A DNA stretch of 64,000 bases from positions 12,549,753-12,613,752 of the forward strand of contig NC_031500.1 in assembly GCF_000237925.1 (NCBI RefSeq), read 5' to 3'. Source of the stretch: Schistosoma mansoni (Eukaryota > Platyhelminthes > Trematoda > Strigeidida > Schistosomatidae). Position 1 is the first letter of the stretch, and each line of letters begins with the position of its first letter. The position numbers and the translations under genes were made by a program. Below are positions 22,022 through 33,487 of the stretch, piece by piece. A model generated the notes under the pieces. The model was not told the origin of the DNA. It did no database searches and worked only from the letters and a program-made list of their open reading frames with translations.

Positions 22022-22525
22022 TTCCAGGTATTCCATGGTGAGCTAGCTTCAATTGACTCATGATCTCAATTATATAAAATTAATAAAATATCCACAAAAC
22101 CCCCTTCTAATAATGATCATATGATCGCTAGTGACTGGATCCATGAGGTATTTCCTGGAGTTTTAGTGAGAAGCAGTGACCATTGGAGTTCAACCATGTC
22201 TGTTGTGAGACAGTAACGCACTGATGACGTTGGTGAAATGGTTGCTCAGTTTCGTGGATTGGTTGGAGTTAGACATTAAAACCGTTGAATGCCTACCGGC
22301 TCAGTGGTCTACGGGGTTAAGCGTTTGCATGCGGGACTGATAGATCCTGAAATCGAATCTCGCGAGGCGAGACCGTGGATGTGCACTGCTGAGTAGTCCC
22401 ATAATAAGACAAAATGGCTATCCAGTGCTTCCAGGTTTTTCATAGTGGTCTATCTTCAATGGACTCATGATTTCAACCATATAAAATTACCAAAATCTCC
22501 ACAAAACCCGCTTCTGATAAAAATC
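22022..22525 (+). mobile_element. SINE family A, 3' fragment plus full copy in tandem
   Basis: A 3' fragment (22022-22118) abuts a full-length copy (22119-22525) in the same orientation. The join is at gatcatatgatcgctagtga, the same junction as in the 12856-13635 dimer. The hammerhead core of the full copy is altered. Confidence 0.85.
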
Positions 22526-22565
22526 TTAAGTCTTATTCTCAACCCTATCTCATACATACATATAC

Positions 22566-23051
22566 TGTGGTCCGGGATCTGACTCCAGTTAGATCGTGCA
22601 AACGATCGTTATTGAATGGTCACTATAAAAATATATATTTTTCTCTCATCCTCGTATATAATTATCGACTTAATCCGCGTTAGTGAATAATGGAATTTAA
22701 TAAGTCGAATACGAGAATGAATTTCGAATAAGTTTATTTCATACAATCGTTGATGCAGACAAATGAGCGATGAGAAGACAGCGACACGAAATGATGCGCG
22801 GTGGAGAAGGAGTATGAGCCAACTCGATTTAACCAAGAGTTGATCAATATTTTCCTTCTCATAAAAATAAGTTACAGACATGTGATGAATAGGATAAGAA
22901 GTGTACATACACACATACTCTCATTGAAAAACAGTCAGGGTTGATAAACGAAGACTTAACAAGGTCAAAATGAGACTCAAGTAGAATACTCATCACTTGT
23001 AAGATCTACACTCAAATTGATTAGAATCTTTTCGATCTATCCCTGGACCAC
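22566..23051. mobile_element. LTR-like repeat, family C-LTR
   Basis: About 486 bp with near-inverted ends (TGTGGTCCGGG ... CCCTGGACCACG). Part of it recurs in reverse orientation at about 35200-35310 (aagttacagacatgtgatga here). Weak, but repeat status is supported by the second copy. Confidence 0.5.
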
Positions 23052-23104
23052 GCTTATAATCGCTCTAAGCTGTCAGTACAGTTTAATTTTCACCTTTTTA
23101 GTGT

Positions 23105-23230
23105 GAGGGTTTTGTGGAGGATCGTAAGGTTCTGGATTTTGACCTACAATAGTGCCTTACATTCTCACTGTTGTTAAAGTGTCTTGTACTAGGACAAAAC
23201 ATCTATCCAGTGCTTTCTAGCTTCCAGTGG
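23105..23230 (+). repeat. Degraded SINE family A fragment
   Basis: Retains aggacaaaacatctatccag, recognisable as the hammerhead 3' half. The rest is decayed. Confidence 0.5.
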
Positions 23231-23552
23231 CTGTCATCTTCTCAATGAATTAGTTTTGGTTGTTAGATAATTTCTCATTATTACAACTACCTCCAACTAT
23301 CTACCCAATGTCAAGTAAACTAAACTACTAGCAAAACAGTGAGACAAAATGTACTTCCAAGATTTCACTCCTTATGATTATTCAGCTTTAATAAAAAACT
23401 GTGATAACAAATGATTCATAATTAATACACTTTCATATTAAGCTAACTGATTTATCTAACCTATTGTGTAATTGTGTAAATTCGTTTGAACTTAATTAAT
23501 TATGATTTAGAAATAATATGAATACTAAAAATCCTTGAAAATTCTGGCTGTG
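23231..23552. other. A+T-rich sequence, nothing recognised
   Basis: No supported feature. Confidence 0.5.
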
Positions 23553-24600
23553 TGTTAAAACTTGTAAGCTGAGTGCCCTGTTAATGTATAACGAGATAAT
23601 ACCGCCAATTAGAAACCCGTTCGAGCAGTCTAGAGCAATTGTCGGTCCTGTTATCTGCCTAGTCCAGTCATTTAAGTAAAGAACACCAAGTCAGCCTCTG
23701 TGGTATCAATCTTTTATTTCAAATATGCTGGTTTTATATACCAAACAGACAAACCATATCGTAACATTAAATAAAAAAACAACATTTGTACAAGATTTAG
23801 CCAAATGTGGCTGTGAATAAGGGTGTTACGTCCTTGATCTGTCTACCCACTTTCGTGCCGAGGATAACTTGTCTAATGTAGATTAAGACCGTGACGCGAT
23901 AGGCTGACTGGCTTCATCTTGAGGCTAGTATACGTGAGTTCGAAGTGGTGTAGAGAGACGAAAACCATTCTATCACCTGATTGACTGATAGGAACGCGAG
24001 AGAGAGAAGACAAGTCAGCTGGAACACTACTCACTTTATTCCAAAATCCGATCTGATTCCCGATTCGTGTAAAAAGATACATGAATAAATAGATAACTAA
24101 CCCGACCACAACGTAAAACAATTAGGAAAATACAATTATGTCCAAAACTGGGGGATTAGACTAGAAAATAGAGTACAAAAGAGTACGTCTAAATTACAGT
24201 AACTTTGGAACAAAGAATGCTATGGTAGTAAATCATACAACAAACGAAATCTTATGATTTGTAGAATAGACTAGGGACAAAAGTAAATGTTACTGTTATA
24301 CAAGCTTTGAATTAAATGAAATAACGTCCCCCAAAATAGCTTTCGTAGTTTGTTAAGGCTTCTTGATTCGCTATTCACATCAAAGGGAGATAGTAATTGA
24401 TAGATAGGGTATAACTCAAGAATAGTAAATCATAAAATAATAGTTCATAGATCAAAATAAAGCTCATAATAAGAGGGACATGAATATGAATAGTTTTTTG
24501 ATTAGTTAACAATTATATAATAAAATATATATGTATCCTATTGGTTCATAAATGGATCTCAAAGGTTACTACTATTCATTATTCTTATTGAGACATAACA
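23553..24600 (-). mobile_element. Solo LTR, family D, containing a nested solo LTR
   Basis: Family D text at 23553-23823 and 24383-24600, TGTTA...ATAACA termini. The insert is the 559-bp LTR at 23824-24382, whose 5-bp target duplication is the family D sequence itself. Confidence 0.82.
23824..24382 (-). mobile_element. Solo LTR, 559-bp family, nested in family D
   Basis: Bounded by exact 5-bp target duplications AAGGG (23819-23823 and 24383-24387). Ends on the minus strand are TGATGTGAA...GTAACA. Related full copies: 28521-29086 and 53026-53585. No coding region is left. Confidence 0.9.
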
Positions 24601-24962
24601 CTCAATGTGTAAACAATGAAGATTTCAACCTGTTTTTTTATATTTTTTTAGACGTTGTGAACTTTGAACTGATGTAATGATAAAGAAGATTTTGCAACTT
24701 AACTGAATGATTTCGATAGAGTTTTTGTTCTTTGAGCTAGATGAATAAGTGGTAGAGCTTTCATTGTTTTTCTTCAATTGTTATAACAATATAAGTAGTA
24801 ATAAGTAGTAAATAAAAATTATTTTGATTATTTTACACACACACACACAAAACGGAAAAAAAATGACCTTTGTTATTCTATGAAAAACTATATTTGATCA
24901 ACTTTTTGTATAGAATAAAGATTAATTCTATCTTTTCATTGCTTCAGATCAACTATTGGAAT
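24601..24962. other. 5' flank of the first cysteine-rich gene
   Basis: A+T-rich, with a (CA)n run at about 24835-24850 and a faint relic of the fold-back repeat near 24715-24760. A TATA-like element cannot be chosen among many A+T stretches. Confidence 0.35.
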
Positions 24963-25038
24963 ATGCATAATCACTTGTGTATAATCCTTTTGGTTCTAAT
25001 AACGATAATGGGTTTTAACTACATCAATGGAATACCAA
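24963..25038 (+). CDS. Secreted cysteine-rich protein (gene 1), exon 1: signal peptide
   Basis: Codes MHNHLCIILLVLITIMGFNY and a few more residues. It is a typical hydrophobic signal peptide ending near INGIP. It stops at a consensus donor (CCAA|GTAAGT) in phase 1. The matching acceptor is at 27950, so the intron is about 2.9 kb and holds an RTE tail, SINE B pieces, a solo LTR, a Boudicca-like LTR and a SINE A. The exon pairing is inferred from phase, strand, spacing and the identical architecture of the other three loci. No transcript was available to prove it. Confidence 0.8.
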
Positions 25039-25099
25039 GTAAGTTAATAATCATTGGTACAATCAAGAGATACTTTTGTTGTTGAAACTTTCTGGAAAT

Positions 25100-25283
25100 T
25101 GATTACTTACTTACTTACTTACGCCTGTTACTCCCAATGGAGCATAGGCTGCCGACCAGCATTCTTCAACCCACTCTGTCCTGTGCCTTCCTTTCTAGTT
25201 CTATCCAATTGTTGTTCATTCTTCTCATGTCTGTCTCCATTTCTCGACGTAATGTGTTCTTTGGTCTTCCTTTTTTCCTTATT
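25100..25283 (-). mobile_element. RTE-type LINE 3' end
   Basis: The (CTTA)n tail, then the complement of the RTE C-terminus (TGTTACTCCCAATGGAGCAT = the [12 protein letters not shown] end). It lies within the intron of gene 1, opposite strand. Confidence 0.85.
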
Positions 25284-25885
25284 GTTTATTTGAACTTTAC
25301 TAATTAATGTTTAAGACTGTAATTGATCAGTCTGTTATTGAGATGATATGTGTATACTGTGTGGATAGCTTCGATATTGTTTTAAGTTACAAGAATTATA
25401 AGTAAAGATGGATGGTGATAAGTCTTGTTGATTGAACGCTATACTCGAATCCTCAGATAGTCTCGTAACCCCCAAGCTAGAACTACACAGCAACTTGAAC
25501 ACGAGAGAAAAGGTGTAAAATATACGAGAAGCACTTTACTCCAAAGGTTCATTTATGTTCAGAAAATATAGGGTTGTTATAGTATTCTAGAAGTCGTTGG
25601 GCCTCCCTGAAAATTCTAGAATGCTACTAAACATAGTAACAGTATAGTAATCAGCCAACCAGAAACTCTACATGTGATTTTTCATTTTCGCGATATTTCT
25701 AGCAAAACTTCTAATCAAACGCTGATTGGATAAAATGCTTCATAATGTTTCGTGAGCTTGTCATGTCTATTGCAAGAAATTTTCAGGATCATCTCAACAG
25801 ATGGTACATTCAGCTGACGTGTCTCAAATAGAATGGGACGCGTGTCTTGGATTCCACCGCTAGTCACTATTCATCTTTGGTTCCT
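25284..25885. mobile_element. SINE family B inverted pieces around an LTR-like block
   Basis: A minus-orientation SINE B 3' half (25284-25425) and a plus-orientation hammerhead region (25800-25885, core altered) flank a 374-bp block (25426-25799). The two SINE pieces have tails pointing outward. Confidence 0.65.
25426..25799. mobile_element. Solo LTR-like block, family E
   Basis: Starts TGTTGATTGAACG and ends CATCTCAACA, giving TG...CA termini and 374 bp. The flanking 5-mers do not match, so a simple insertion is not proven. No second copy was seen in the window. Confidence 0.45.
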
Positions 25886-26830
25886 TTAAGAAGTTTAAAT
25901 AAGATTTTCAACCGAAATGTTTGAAATCAAGTAATTTTTTACGTATTCTATTCATTCTACACTCAGTTTATTTCAAACTATTCGTTCAGATTTTGACGAA
26001 ACCAATTTTACTAAGATATTCTCAATGTTTTATAATCATTCTAAGAATGTTGATTCTAATTACGAATTACGAATAAATGAGTCAAACCAGGCATTATGTA
26101 CACTGATTGGTAGATGAGTTGTAATTAGTGTCATATTTATCTAGTCTATTAGCGTTGATTGAATTCTGTCAATCAAACCTAAGTGACTCGATGATCGTGA
26201 ATACTATGTTTTGATATAAGATGTTTAAATGTGGTCGGATTATAAAGCTAAGAGATCTCACATGGATTATCGTTTCCATCAAGTTTGTATGTATACTTGG
26301 CTGATTTGTTTCAGGGTATCTTATCGAATACCTAAAATCACTTAACATTATGTACGTAGTATTTGAAGTTTGGAAAATCTCGTTTATTGCAAGGTGTGCA
26401 ACGTAAAAATAGACAATCAAATCGACTTTCCCAGGTCCTACTGTAGTGAATGAATACTCAGATACAGTACATTTATAAAATATAAAAATCACTTGTATAT
26501 CTTCCTTAATTTTTCCTTCACACTCCATCATTCTTCCAATCCTTTCGTTATACAGATCTCTCTCTAGTTTCTTTCCACTTCTGTTTATTTCAATCCTTTC
26601 CTAGTAAGCATTCCACTCCCTACTCCTGCCACACACTACTTATCTCTATCCATATATAAAGCGCAAATCATATTATACTATTTTGTTGTTTGATAGTGAA
26701 ACACACTTTAAAAAGTGAAGAAAGCTGCCTTTTTTTCATAGTAACTTTATGACAGTTAGAAGATTTAAAGTTAACATTTATGAAATGAAACATATATGTA
26801 TATGATATATTGGTTAACTTATTAGCCTTT
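25886..26830. other. Intron sequence of gene 1, nothing recognised
   Basis: Includes a 120-codon minus-strand frame at 26169-26531 with no recognisable family and unremarkable composition; I treat it as chance. A faint SINE C relic is possible at about 26100-26170. Confidence 0.4.
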
Positions 26831-27180
26831 TGAACAGTACCAATACTTGAACTTGAGGAAACTCTAAGAAGCTCAGAAGGAGCTGAACATATTCCATCCA
26901 ATCAGCTTTTGGAAGATTATTTCAGAATCACTACATGTAGCTTCCCTACTCGACAATGCTAATAAACTCCTGTGTGCGGATTGGATAACTATAATGATGA
27001 TTTCGTTTTTACTAAAAACTATAAATACCTGACAGTTTTGTACTATAATTGACACTGTATTGGGAATAACATTCCTACTTACTAGTCTGCTGTCTTCTCT
27101 CTTGTGACGTCGCGGGTTCAATCGTTCAAATAGTCTAGTAGTACATGGTATAGCAGGAATCTAAAGCTCTAGATATAACA
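26831..27180 (+). mobile_element. Solo LTR, Boudicca-like family
   Basis: Aligns in reverse to the LTR at 38063-38392 (e.g. ctctaagaagctc, gctgattggat-type block, tttttactaaaaactataaa, end AGATATAACA). No exact 5-bp target duplication was found. Confidence 0.75.
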
Positions 27181-27254
27181 ATACAATAACCTTATAAAAA
27201 GTATTAGAATAATATTTCATGTTTGCAGTTATAAAAAAGAGTATTCAAGTTTTA

Positions 27255-27605
27255 CTTCATTGACTGACCAGTGGAGTTCAAACCACGTGTCTTGCTAGAT
27301 AGGAACTCACTGAAGACAATTGGTGAACGGTTGCTCAATCTCATGGATTGGTCGAAGTTAGAAGTTAACACCATCGGATTCCGGCCGGCTCAGTGGTCTA
27401 TCAGTTGAGTGCTCTGTCGCAAGACTGGTAGGTCGTGGGTTTGAATCTCGCGAAGTGAGGTCGTGGATGCGCACTACTGAGGAGTCCTACAGTGGGACGA
27501 AACGACCGTCCAGTGCTTCCAGGTTTTCCTTGGTGGTCTAGCTTCAATGAACTCATGCTTTCAACTATGAAAATACTAAATCTTCAGAAAACCCCTTCTG
27601 ACTGT
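27255..27605 (+). mobile_element. SINE family A, near full length, with hammerhead
   Basis: tRNA-like head (ggctcagtggtctatcagtt, box B GGTTTGAATC), then CTGAGGAG, stem II GTCC/GGAC, GAAAC, GTC and CAGTGC. Only the first stem I pair is mismatched. It lies in the last part of the gene 1 intron. Confidence 0.88.
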
Positions 27606-27950
27606 AGAATGTTTAACCCTCCCCACCCCCTAAAAAAACAGTATTTTAATACTACAATAAATTCATTGAAATCATTAAAAGCTATTTTGATAGTTTATTA
27701 GTGATTCTTTTTGTAGTTATCTGGTTAAATGAACAATGGATCAGTCAAACTGACAGTTATGAAGTAATATGAGGTCAGAATTACCCGTAATTTATATACA
27801 GTTACATGCATATTATATATGAGTAATTTCTCGTTATAATATGATAAAATGGTATCATTTATATTTCCAGCAAAGATTTTTCTCTTTTGGTATTCCATCA
27901 TATTATGGTATAGTTGTTAATTGAACGTTCATTGTATATTGTCATTATAG

Positions 27951-28153
27951 GTATTTATTCAACTTGTGCAAATTTAACTCAAAGATGTGAACCAACTTAT
28001 CCATGTTGTTCACCAAATCTATGCCAAGTAATAAGTAGTGAAATTGGTACATGTGTAGAATGTTTTCAACTAGAAGTTGATTGTCAATATAACCAACAAT
28101 GTTGTAGTGGTCTCTGTTTTAAAAATGTTTGTACAATGTTGTCACCAAATTAG
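27951..28153 (+). CDS. Secreted cysteine-rich protein (gene 1), exon 2: double knottin-like domain
   Basis: Begins after a TTATAG acceptor at 27950 and completes the phase-1 codon of exon 1, giving a 92-residue precursor. The exon holds twelve cysteines: C-x6-C-x5-CC-x4-C-x9-C, x2, then C-x6-C-x5-CC-x3-C-x4-C. Each half has the six-cysteine spacing typical of inhibitor-cystine-knot (knottin) peptides. The pattern, length and setting resemble the schistosome-restricted UPF0506 family, from memory and not by search. The role is unknown; an extracellular or secreted site is inferred from the signal peptide. An upstream in-frame ATG at 27914 lies in the intron and would give a product without a proper signal, so I prefer the spliced start. 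Confidence 0.82.
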
Positions 28154-28520
28154 CTTATTTATATACATGTCATGTGATAATGTTTACAATATAAACATAT
28201 AATTATGTAAAATGTTATTAAATATTTTGATGATTTCCGACATAACGATTATAACTGCCTAGTAGTTATATGATGGTTAACGTTTTTCTAGCGATTTGGT
28301 TTTCTACGGGATGGGCCGCTAACCCCATGCCCAATCCTCCTCCTTTATCTGAGCTTGGGATGGGCAGTAGCCCCCGGAGGAGCTACAGGTGGAGTTATGT
28401 TAAAGACTAACTGCATATTAATTAGTTTCACGTTGTAAATAGTCGTTTACATTCAACCTGCACTGTATGCAATACTTCAGATATAATTATTGGATATAAT
28501 TAAATACCTTTTAATAGTAT
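28154..28520. other. 3' flank of gene 1 with a dispersed repeat at 28290-28400
   Basis: A G+C-richer block (ttggttttctacgggatggg ... gagctacaggtggagtt) recurs at 60085-60210 in the same orientation with substitutions. It is of unknown type, perhaps the 5' part of a retroelement. The rest is A+T-rich. Confidence 0.6.
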
Positions 28521-29086
28521 TGATGTGAACAGAGAAATAAGAAGCCTTGACAAACTATGGAGACTATTTCAGGGGACGTTATTTCATTGAATTCAAATCT
28601 TGTAAAACAGTAACATTTACTTTTATCCTTAGTCTATTCTACAAATCATAAGATTTCGTTTGATGTATGATTCACTGCCATAGCCTTTTCTGTTCCAAAG
28701 TTATTGTAATTTAGACGTACTCTTTTGTACTCTATTTTCTAGTCTAATCCCCCAGTTTTGGACATAATCGTTTTTTCCTAATTGTTGTACATTGTGGTCG
28801 GTTTAGTTATCTATTTATTCATGTATCTTTTTACACAAATCGGGAATCGGGAATCAGATCGGATTTTGGAATAAAGTGAGTAGTGTTCCAGCTGACTTGT
28901 CTTCTCTCTCGCATGTGCTTATCAGTCAATCAGGTGATAGAATGGTTTTCGTCTCTCTACACCACTTCGAACTCACGTATACTAGCCTCAAGATGAAGCC
29001 AGTCAGCCTATCGCGTCACGGTCTTAATCTACATTAGACAAGTTATTCTCAGAATGAAAGTGGGTAGACACATAAAGGACGTAACA
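28521..29086 (+). mobile_element. Solo LTR, 559-bp family
   Basis: TGATGTGAA...CGTAACA, collinear with 53026-53585. It includes an AATAAA at about 28870, a plausible LTR polyadenylation signal. The flanking 5-mers do not match here. Confidence 0.85.
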
Positions 29087-30859
29087 TGTAAAATCTTTTA
29101 TTGGGAAAACGTAGAGTTCATAGATCATGAAGTATATTATTTTATAGCTCAACAGTCATATCATTCAAGTACTTGAAATCTTGTATAATTGATAGGATAC
29201 TTTATTATCATTATAACCTTGATCTACCATCCACGAAACACAAGTCACTTTGAGTCTAGTCGAATTACATACGAGCTATCTACGTAGTCTGAGGAAAGGA
29301 TTTCAGCGTAGTATTATTACTCATTAATAAAAATGGTCATTTATACGAAACACATAGCAAGAAGACGGATTATTCACTATTCTATTTTCATAGATAAATA
29401 AAAATTTTAAATGGTCAATTTGTGCTATTCAACATCTACATCAATTAGGATTGCAATTCCTAAGCAATATACAACGCAGTACGGTGGGTCAATCAGACAT
29501 GAATCACATGAGAAACTCATATGACTGCTATGACATGGCTTCCTCTGTCAAGGGAAGAGACACAGCTCATCAGTGAAAAATTTGACCTAAATTTCTAAGA
29601 AAATAAAACATTTATACATATGTGTGAGTGTAAAATTACTTATCGATCCGGTTGGTTAACAAATTGGTTTATTCTCAACCACTCTCTCAATCTTTACCTC
29701 GTTCTCGGTGTTCGTACAAGGTAGACGATTGGCATTGTGAATAGGAAACTTGCGTATCATTATCATATTCCTACACCGCACTACAAAATACACCCTGTAA
29801 AGAAAATTCTTCCTGATATGATGTTATGGGGATAAGCATTTTTTTAATGAATATCTTTTAATGAATATTTTTTTGATGAATATCAGAAAATATCTATTCA
29901 TACCAAATCTGCTATTTTTTGCATAGAGTTGAATTAGCTTTGAAAACATCTATATGACATTAACAGGTTGCTTGAGGTTAATAGAAAGTATAACTAATGT
30001 TAGGTGAATTTGGTACCACACATTCTTCTTTCACTTATTCATCAAATACAATTATAATGACATATTTTCTTGAATTCCAAGATCATTGATTACCAACCGA
30101 TTGTTTGAATAATTATTGTATGAATCTAAGCTGTTAATGCCGACAAGGTATCGATGGAAAATCCCTAGAAACTTGTCTATGCAGTATTAGGTATTTATGG
30201 TGTAACAGAAATATGAATTCCACCAACTCTTTGATTCACAGAAGTATACCTTTAGAAATAATCAAAATGTTATTTTCATGCCATTGGATCAATTTTACAT
30301 ATTATTTTATACTACTTATTTTTATCATTCAGTAGTTTATGTATTGTCAATAAGTTTTATAAGTTTAATGTTGGTCGTCTATGACGAACTGTTATTCCTA
30401 AATCACTGCATTTTTACTTAGTTTTTGATTCCAGCCTCTTACGCGAGATAGCATTTCTCTTCCCTTCTTAATAATCAGATTGTGATGACTTCGACACTCC
30501 TTTGAGCATCTCGATTTATTGAATGAAGTTAACACTCAACCAGTTATCCTACTAAGAAGGGATAAATAGACATAATGAGAAACGTAGAGAAACACACATC
30601 ATTGTTGGTAGGATTTTGAACTATGCCTTTATTTATATTCTGTAACGAATTCTGAAGACTACCTGTCAAGATATGAGCATCCTGTGTGAAGTGCCTCGAA
30701 ATAACCATTGTCACAAGTTATTTGGAATAGATGGATAGAGAATGACACTGAAATTCAGAATACTTCCTTCGTACATTCTGGGACTCGTAAGTTGTACGGG
30801 ATAATTGAGACGCAAAATCGTAAAAATAGAAACACAATAAATGTTTAAATGGCCAGTGA
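29087..30859. other. Longest repeat-poor stretch; nothing recognised
   Basis: About 1.8 kb of A+T-rich sequence with no exon, family match or recognised repeat on either strand. A short gaatatttttttgatgaa-type internal repeat lies near 29845-29880. Confidence 0.45.
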
Positions 30860-31010
30860 CTTTCTGGAATCAGTGGCACAGTGGATAATTTGTTAAGTAC
30901 ATCAAGCGAAATGTAATGATTTCGGTTGCCAGTGCAAATGTCAACACAGGAATGCAGCTACATCAAACTGATGAGTCATAATTAGAAAAATAACATGTCT
31001 TATGAGTTCC
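30860..31010 (+). mobile_element. SINE family B, old degraded copy
   Basis: A tRNA-like head relic (cagtggcacagtggataatt) and CTGATGAGTC followed by a decayed second hammerhead half. Confidence 0.55.
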
Positions 31011-31259
31011 AATCTGGAGTAATTTAATTATTTCAAGTTAATAATGCTAACGATGGTTGAATGTACAAAATTATACATTGGTACTTAGTAAACTTTCTAA
31101 TGACAAGAATTTTGAGTAGGACAGAGAATGACTACAAATCAACTTTTGGAAACTCATGAATTTATGAGTAAATAGTAGTGATCTTACTACGTTGAATTAC
31201 GTACGGTCAAACAAAACATCGTTTTACCGAAACATAACCGATGTAGAGAACACAAGGAA

Positions 31260-31572
31260 GTGGCTTTTAGGGCTCAGTGGACGAGTGGATAACGAGATGG
31301 CGTTTGAAACGGACGCTACTGGGTTCGGGTCCCAGAGTGAACATCAACTCTGAGATGCAGGTACATCCAGCTGACGAGTCCCAAATAGGACGAAACGCGC
31401 ATCAAACTGGATTCCACTGCTAGCCACTATCCATCTTTGCCTACAATGTTTGTGAATGAAGGCTATATCGAGGCAATACACACAGTATGCACATATGCCA
31501 ATTAGAGACTAATCAGTTGCAGTCCTAAACATGAATAGGAAGATTCAAACACACAATACTAACTAAATTTAA
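31260..31572 (+). mobile_element. SINE family B, full length
   Basis: Head with box A (gctcagtggacgagtggata) and box B GGTTCGGGTCC, then ATCCAG-CTGACGAG, stem II GTCC/GGAC and GAAAC. The segment after the cleavage triplet has extra bases before CTGGAT. The 3' half ends in tcaaacacacaatac. It is the most complete S-alpha-like SINE here and is used as the family B reference. Confidence 0.9.
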
Positions 31573-32789
31573 CTCTCAATTATATTACCAAATATCATTA
31601 TCTACCTACAGGAAAAAATTTGACAAAGTACTTTTGTACAGTAGATATATGTTCTATACACTTATTATAAGAGTGTAAAAAGAAATTACAGAATGCAATT
31701 TAAAGTTTAAAGTTAGTACGATAATCGTCCAACAGAGAATCCAGGCAACCATTAGTAGTTATTTTTTCGTCAGTTCTACGACAGCTTATGACGAAATAGT
31801 TTTCAGTGTTGACTAAAGTAGGAACAATGTGGCTATATATAAATGTAGGTATAGACTATGACCATTCTTTAAAGGATGTTCATGAGATAGGTGTTAAACA
31901 AAATCTATCAGCTACATAATCTCTGTAATATTACATCATAAAGAAATAATGAATCCGGCTGGTATATATGACTTCCAACCAGACAAGATATTTATATTGA
32001 TTCATTCAAGAACGTCGGATGACAAGGAAAAACAGTACTTGTGCTATATCAGTGTGACGTGTTCAATCGAACCTTGACTTCTTCTAACGTATTAATGGTA
32101 GCAAAACTTTCAGAGCAAAATTAACTAAATTCCCTTTTACCTTAAAGAACAGAAGTTTGAGAAACAGTTGACCGTAGAAAAATAACAATTCTGAAAAGAA
32201 ACCTCTGCCATCATATTGACACCATTACTAGATTTTTTGTGTAAATTCTTTGGATTATGCTTCAGAAATGAATAAGAATTATAGAAAAATGGGATCAACA
32301 GCATTTAATCAATATTAGTCACAAATTAGGAAACTCCAAGTCCTCCCAGGTAATTAATAAATAACGAATGGAAACTCTCTGTACCAAAATTAATCCCGTA
32401 TATACGGAGGACAGTAGTGTGAATTTCTCCTTGCTCTGAGAACTATTATTGGCATAAAACAGTTTTATTCACTGCGAGATCTCAGTTTTTAATGATTTGA
32501 GCACTGAGACGATAGCTAGTTTTTGAACACCGCTTTCACCACATGTGATAACTGGACGAAACTGTCCAAATCTATACAATCATGAAGAAGTGGGATATTA
32601 TCTGCAATATCTAGTTTGTTTACAAGATATCATCATTTATCTTTGAAGTTCTCTTCAATGCATCTGATGTAATGCTTAACAATAGAAGGTTTTATAAAGA
32701 TGTCCAGATAATTACAATTTCTCAAAATAAGTCATATAAATTCAGGTTTATCAACATACAACAACACATTACGTCGGGAAATAGAATCA
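31573..32789. other. A+T-rich intergenic sequence, nothing recognised
   Basis: No exon, RNA gene or repeat could be supported on either strand. Confidence 0.45.
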
Positions 32790-32925
32790 GATATGAAAAG
32801 GATGAATGTTAACTGGAACAAACTGGAAAGGATTGCCTAGGACAGGGTTGGATGGAGAGTGCTGGTGAGCGGCCTATGCTCTTTCACGAGGGTAACAGGC
32901 GTAAGTAAGTAAGTAATCAACATAC
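32790..32925 (+). mobile_element. RTE-type LINE 3' end
   Basis: Encodes a decayed RTE C-terminus (the VGGLCSFTRG-like end) and finishes in (AAGT)n. It lies just downstream of gene 2's 3' end, opposite strand. Confidence 0.85.
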
Positions 32926-32990
32926 AAATCAAGTGTCTTTGTAAACAATCTTGTATTTGTTCTATTAAACAATTTTAGTTATAAATAGTT

Positions 32991-33268
32991 TTACAGAGTT
33001 TCTGTTAACGTTTCATTGGTCATATTTTGTTGGGTTTCTGTATCATTCTCAATACTTGTGGTAATATTACTATTTTGTTCTTTACAGTGAAAAAACCAAC
33101 ATCTTCCACTGCAACAGTCTGAGCTCCGAAAACATAATTTATTTATACCAAGACATTCAACACACGTTCCCGTGAAGAACCCTTGACAAACTAATTTGTC
33201 ACAACAGCGGCGAAAGAGAATCCGACTGCAAGACTCATTAAGGTTTGAACAAACCTTTTGTTGATCTA
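32991..33268 (-). CDS. Secreted cysteine-rich protein (gene 2), exon 2: double knottin-like domain
   Basis: No ATG opens this exon, so it is easily missed. It reads from an ACTATTAG acceptor in phase 1 and gives 91 residues plus a stop. The twelve-cysteine pattern is C-x6-C-x7-CC-x4-C-x7-C, x2, C-x6-C-x5-CC-x3-C-x4-C, with the shared GTCVEC and CCSG blocks. The C-terminal tail after the last cysteine (about 35 residues) is Asn/Thr/Glu-rich with NIT, NDT, NMT and NET sequons. That suggests a glycosylated tail absent from genes 1, 3 and 4. The likely family is UPF0506-like; the function is unknown. Confidence 0.8.
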
Positions 33269-33487
33269 CTAATAGTATTCAAAGGAAAATTATTAAAACA
33301 ATTTGATTTTGAACAAAAGTATCAATTTATAAATATACATGTTGTTGTACAAACTACATTTTGCAGTTATTCTCCATCCAGTATTAATGAATAAAGGATT
33401 CGTTTAGTAATATATAAATGAACCATGATCAACTTAATGGATTAGTTAGAAGTTACATGTTGTTGTGTAATATATTTTATGGTCATT

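Noticed and set aside
24836-24850. Possible CRISPR-like or satellite array
   Set aside because: Only a short (CA)n run here. No direct repeats with spacers occur anywhere in the window, and the genome is eukaryotic.
25426-25799. Simple LTR insertion into a SINE B
   Set aside because: As the sole explanation: the SINE pieces on either side are in opposite orientation and the flanking 5-mers do not match, so a plain insertion is not enough. Kept only as an LTR-like block.
26169-26531. 120-codon minus-strand frame
   Set aside because: No recognisable family, no domain and A+T-driven composition. It lies inside the intron of gene 1 on the opposite strand; most likely chance.
31265-31340. tRNA-Ser/Leu-like sequence (box A and box B)
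   Set aside because: It is the promoter head of SINE B, followed by the SINE body, and recurs in other copies. Not a functional tRNA gene. The same holds for the heads of families A and C.
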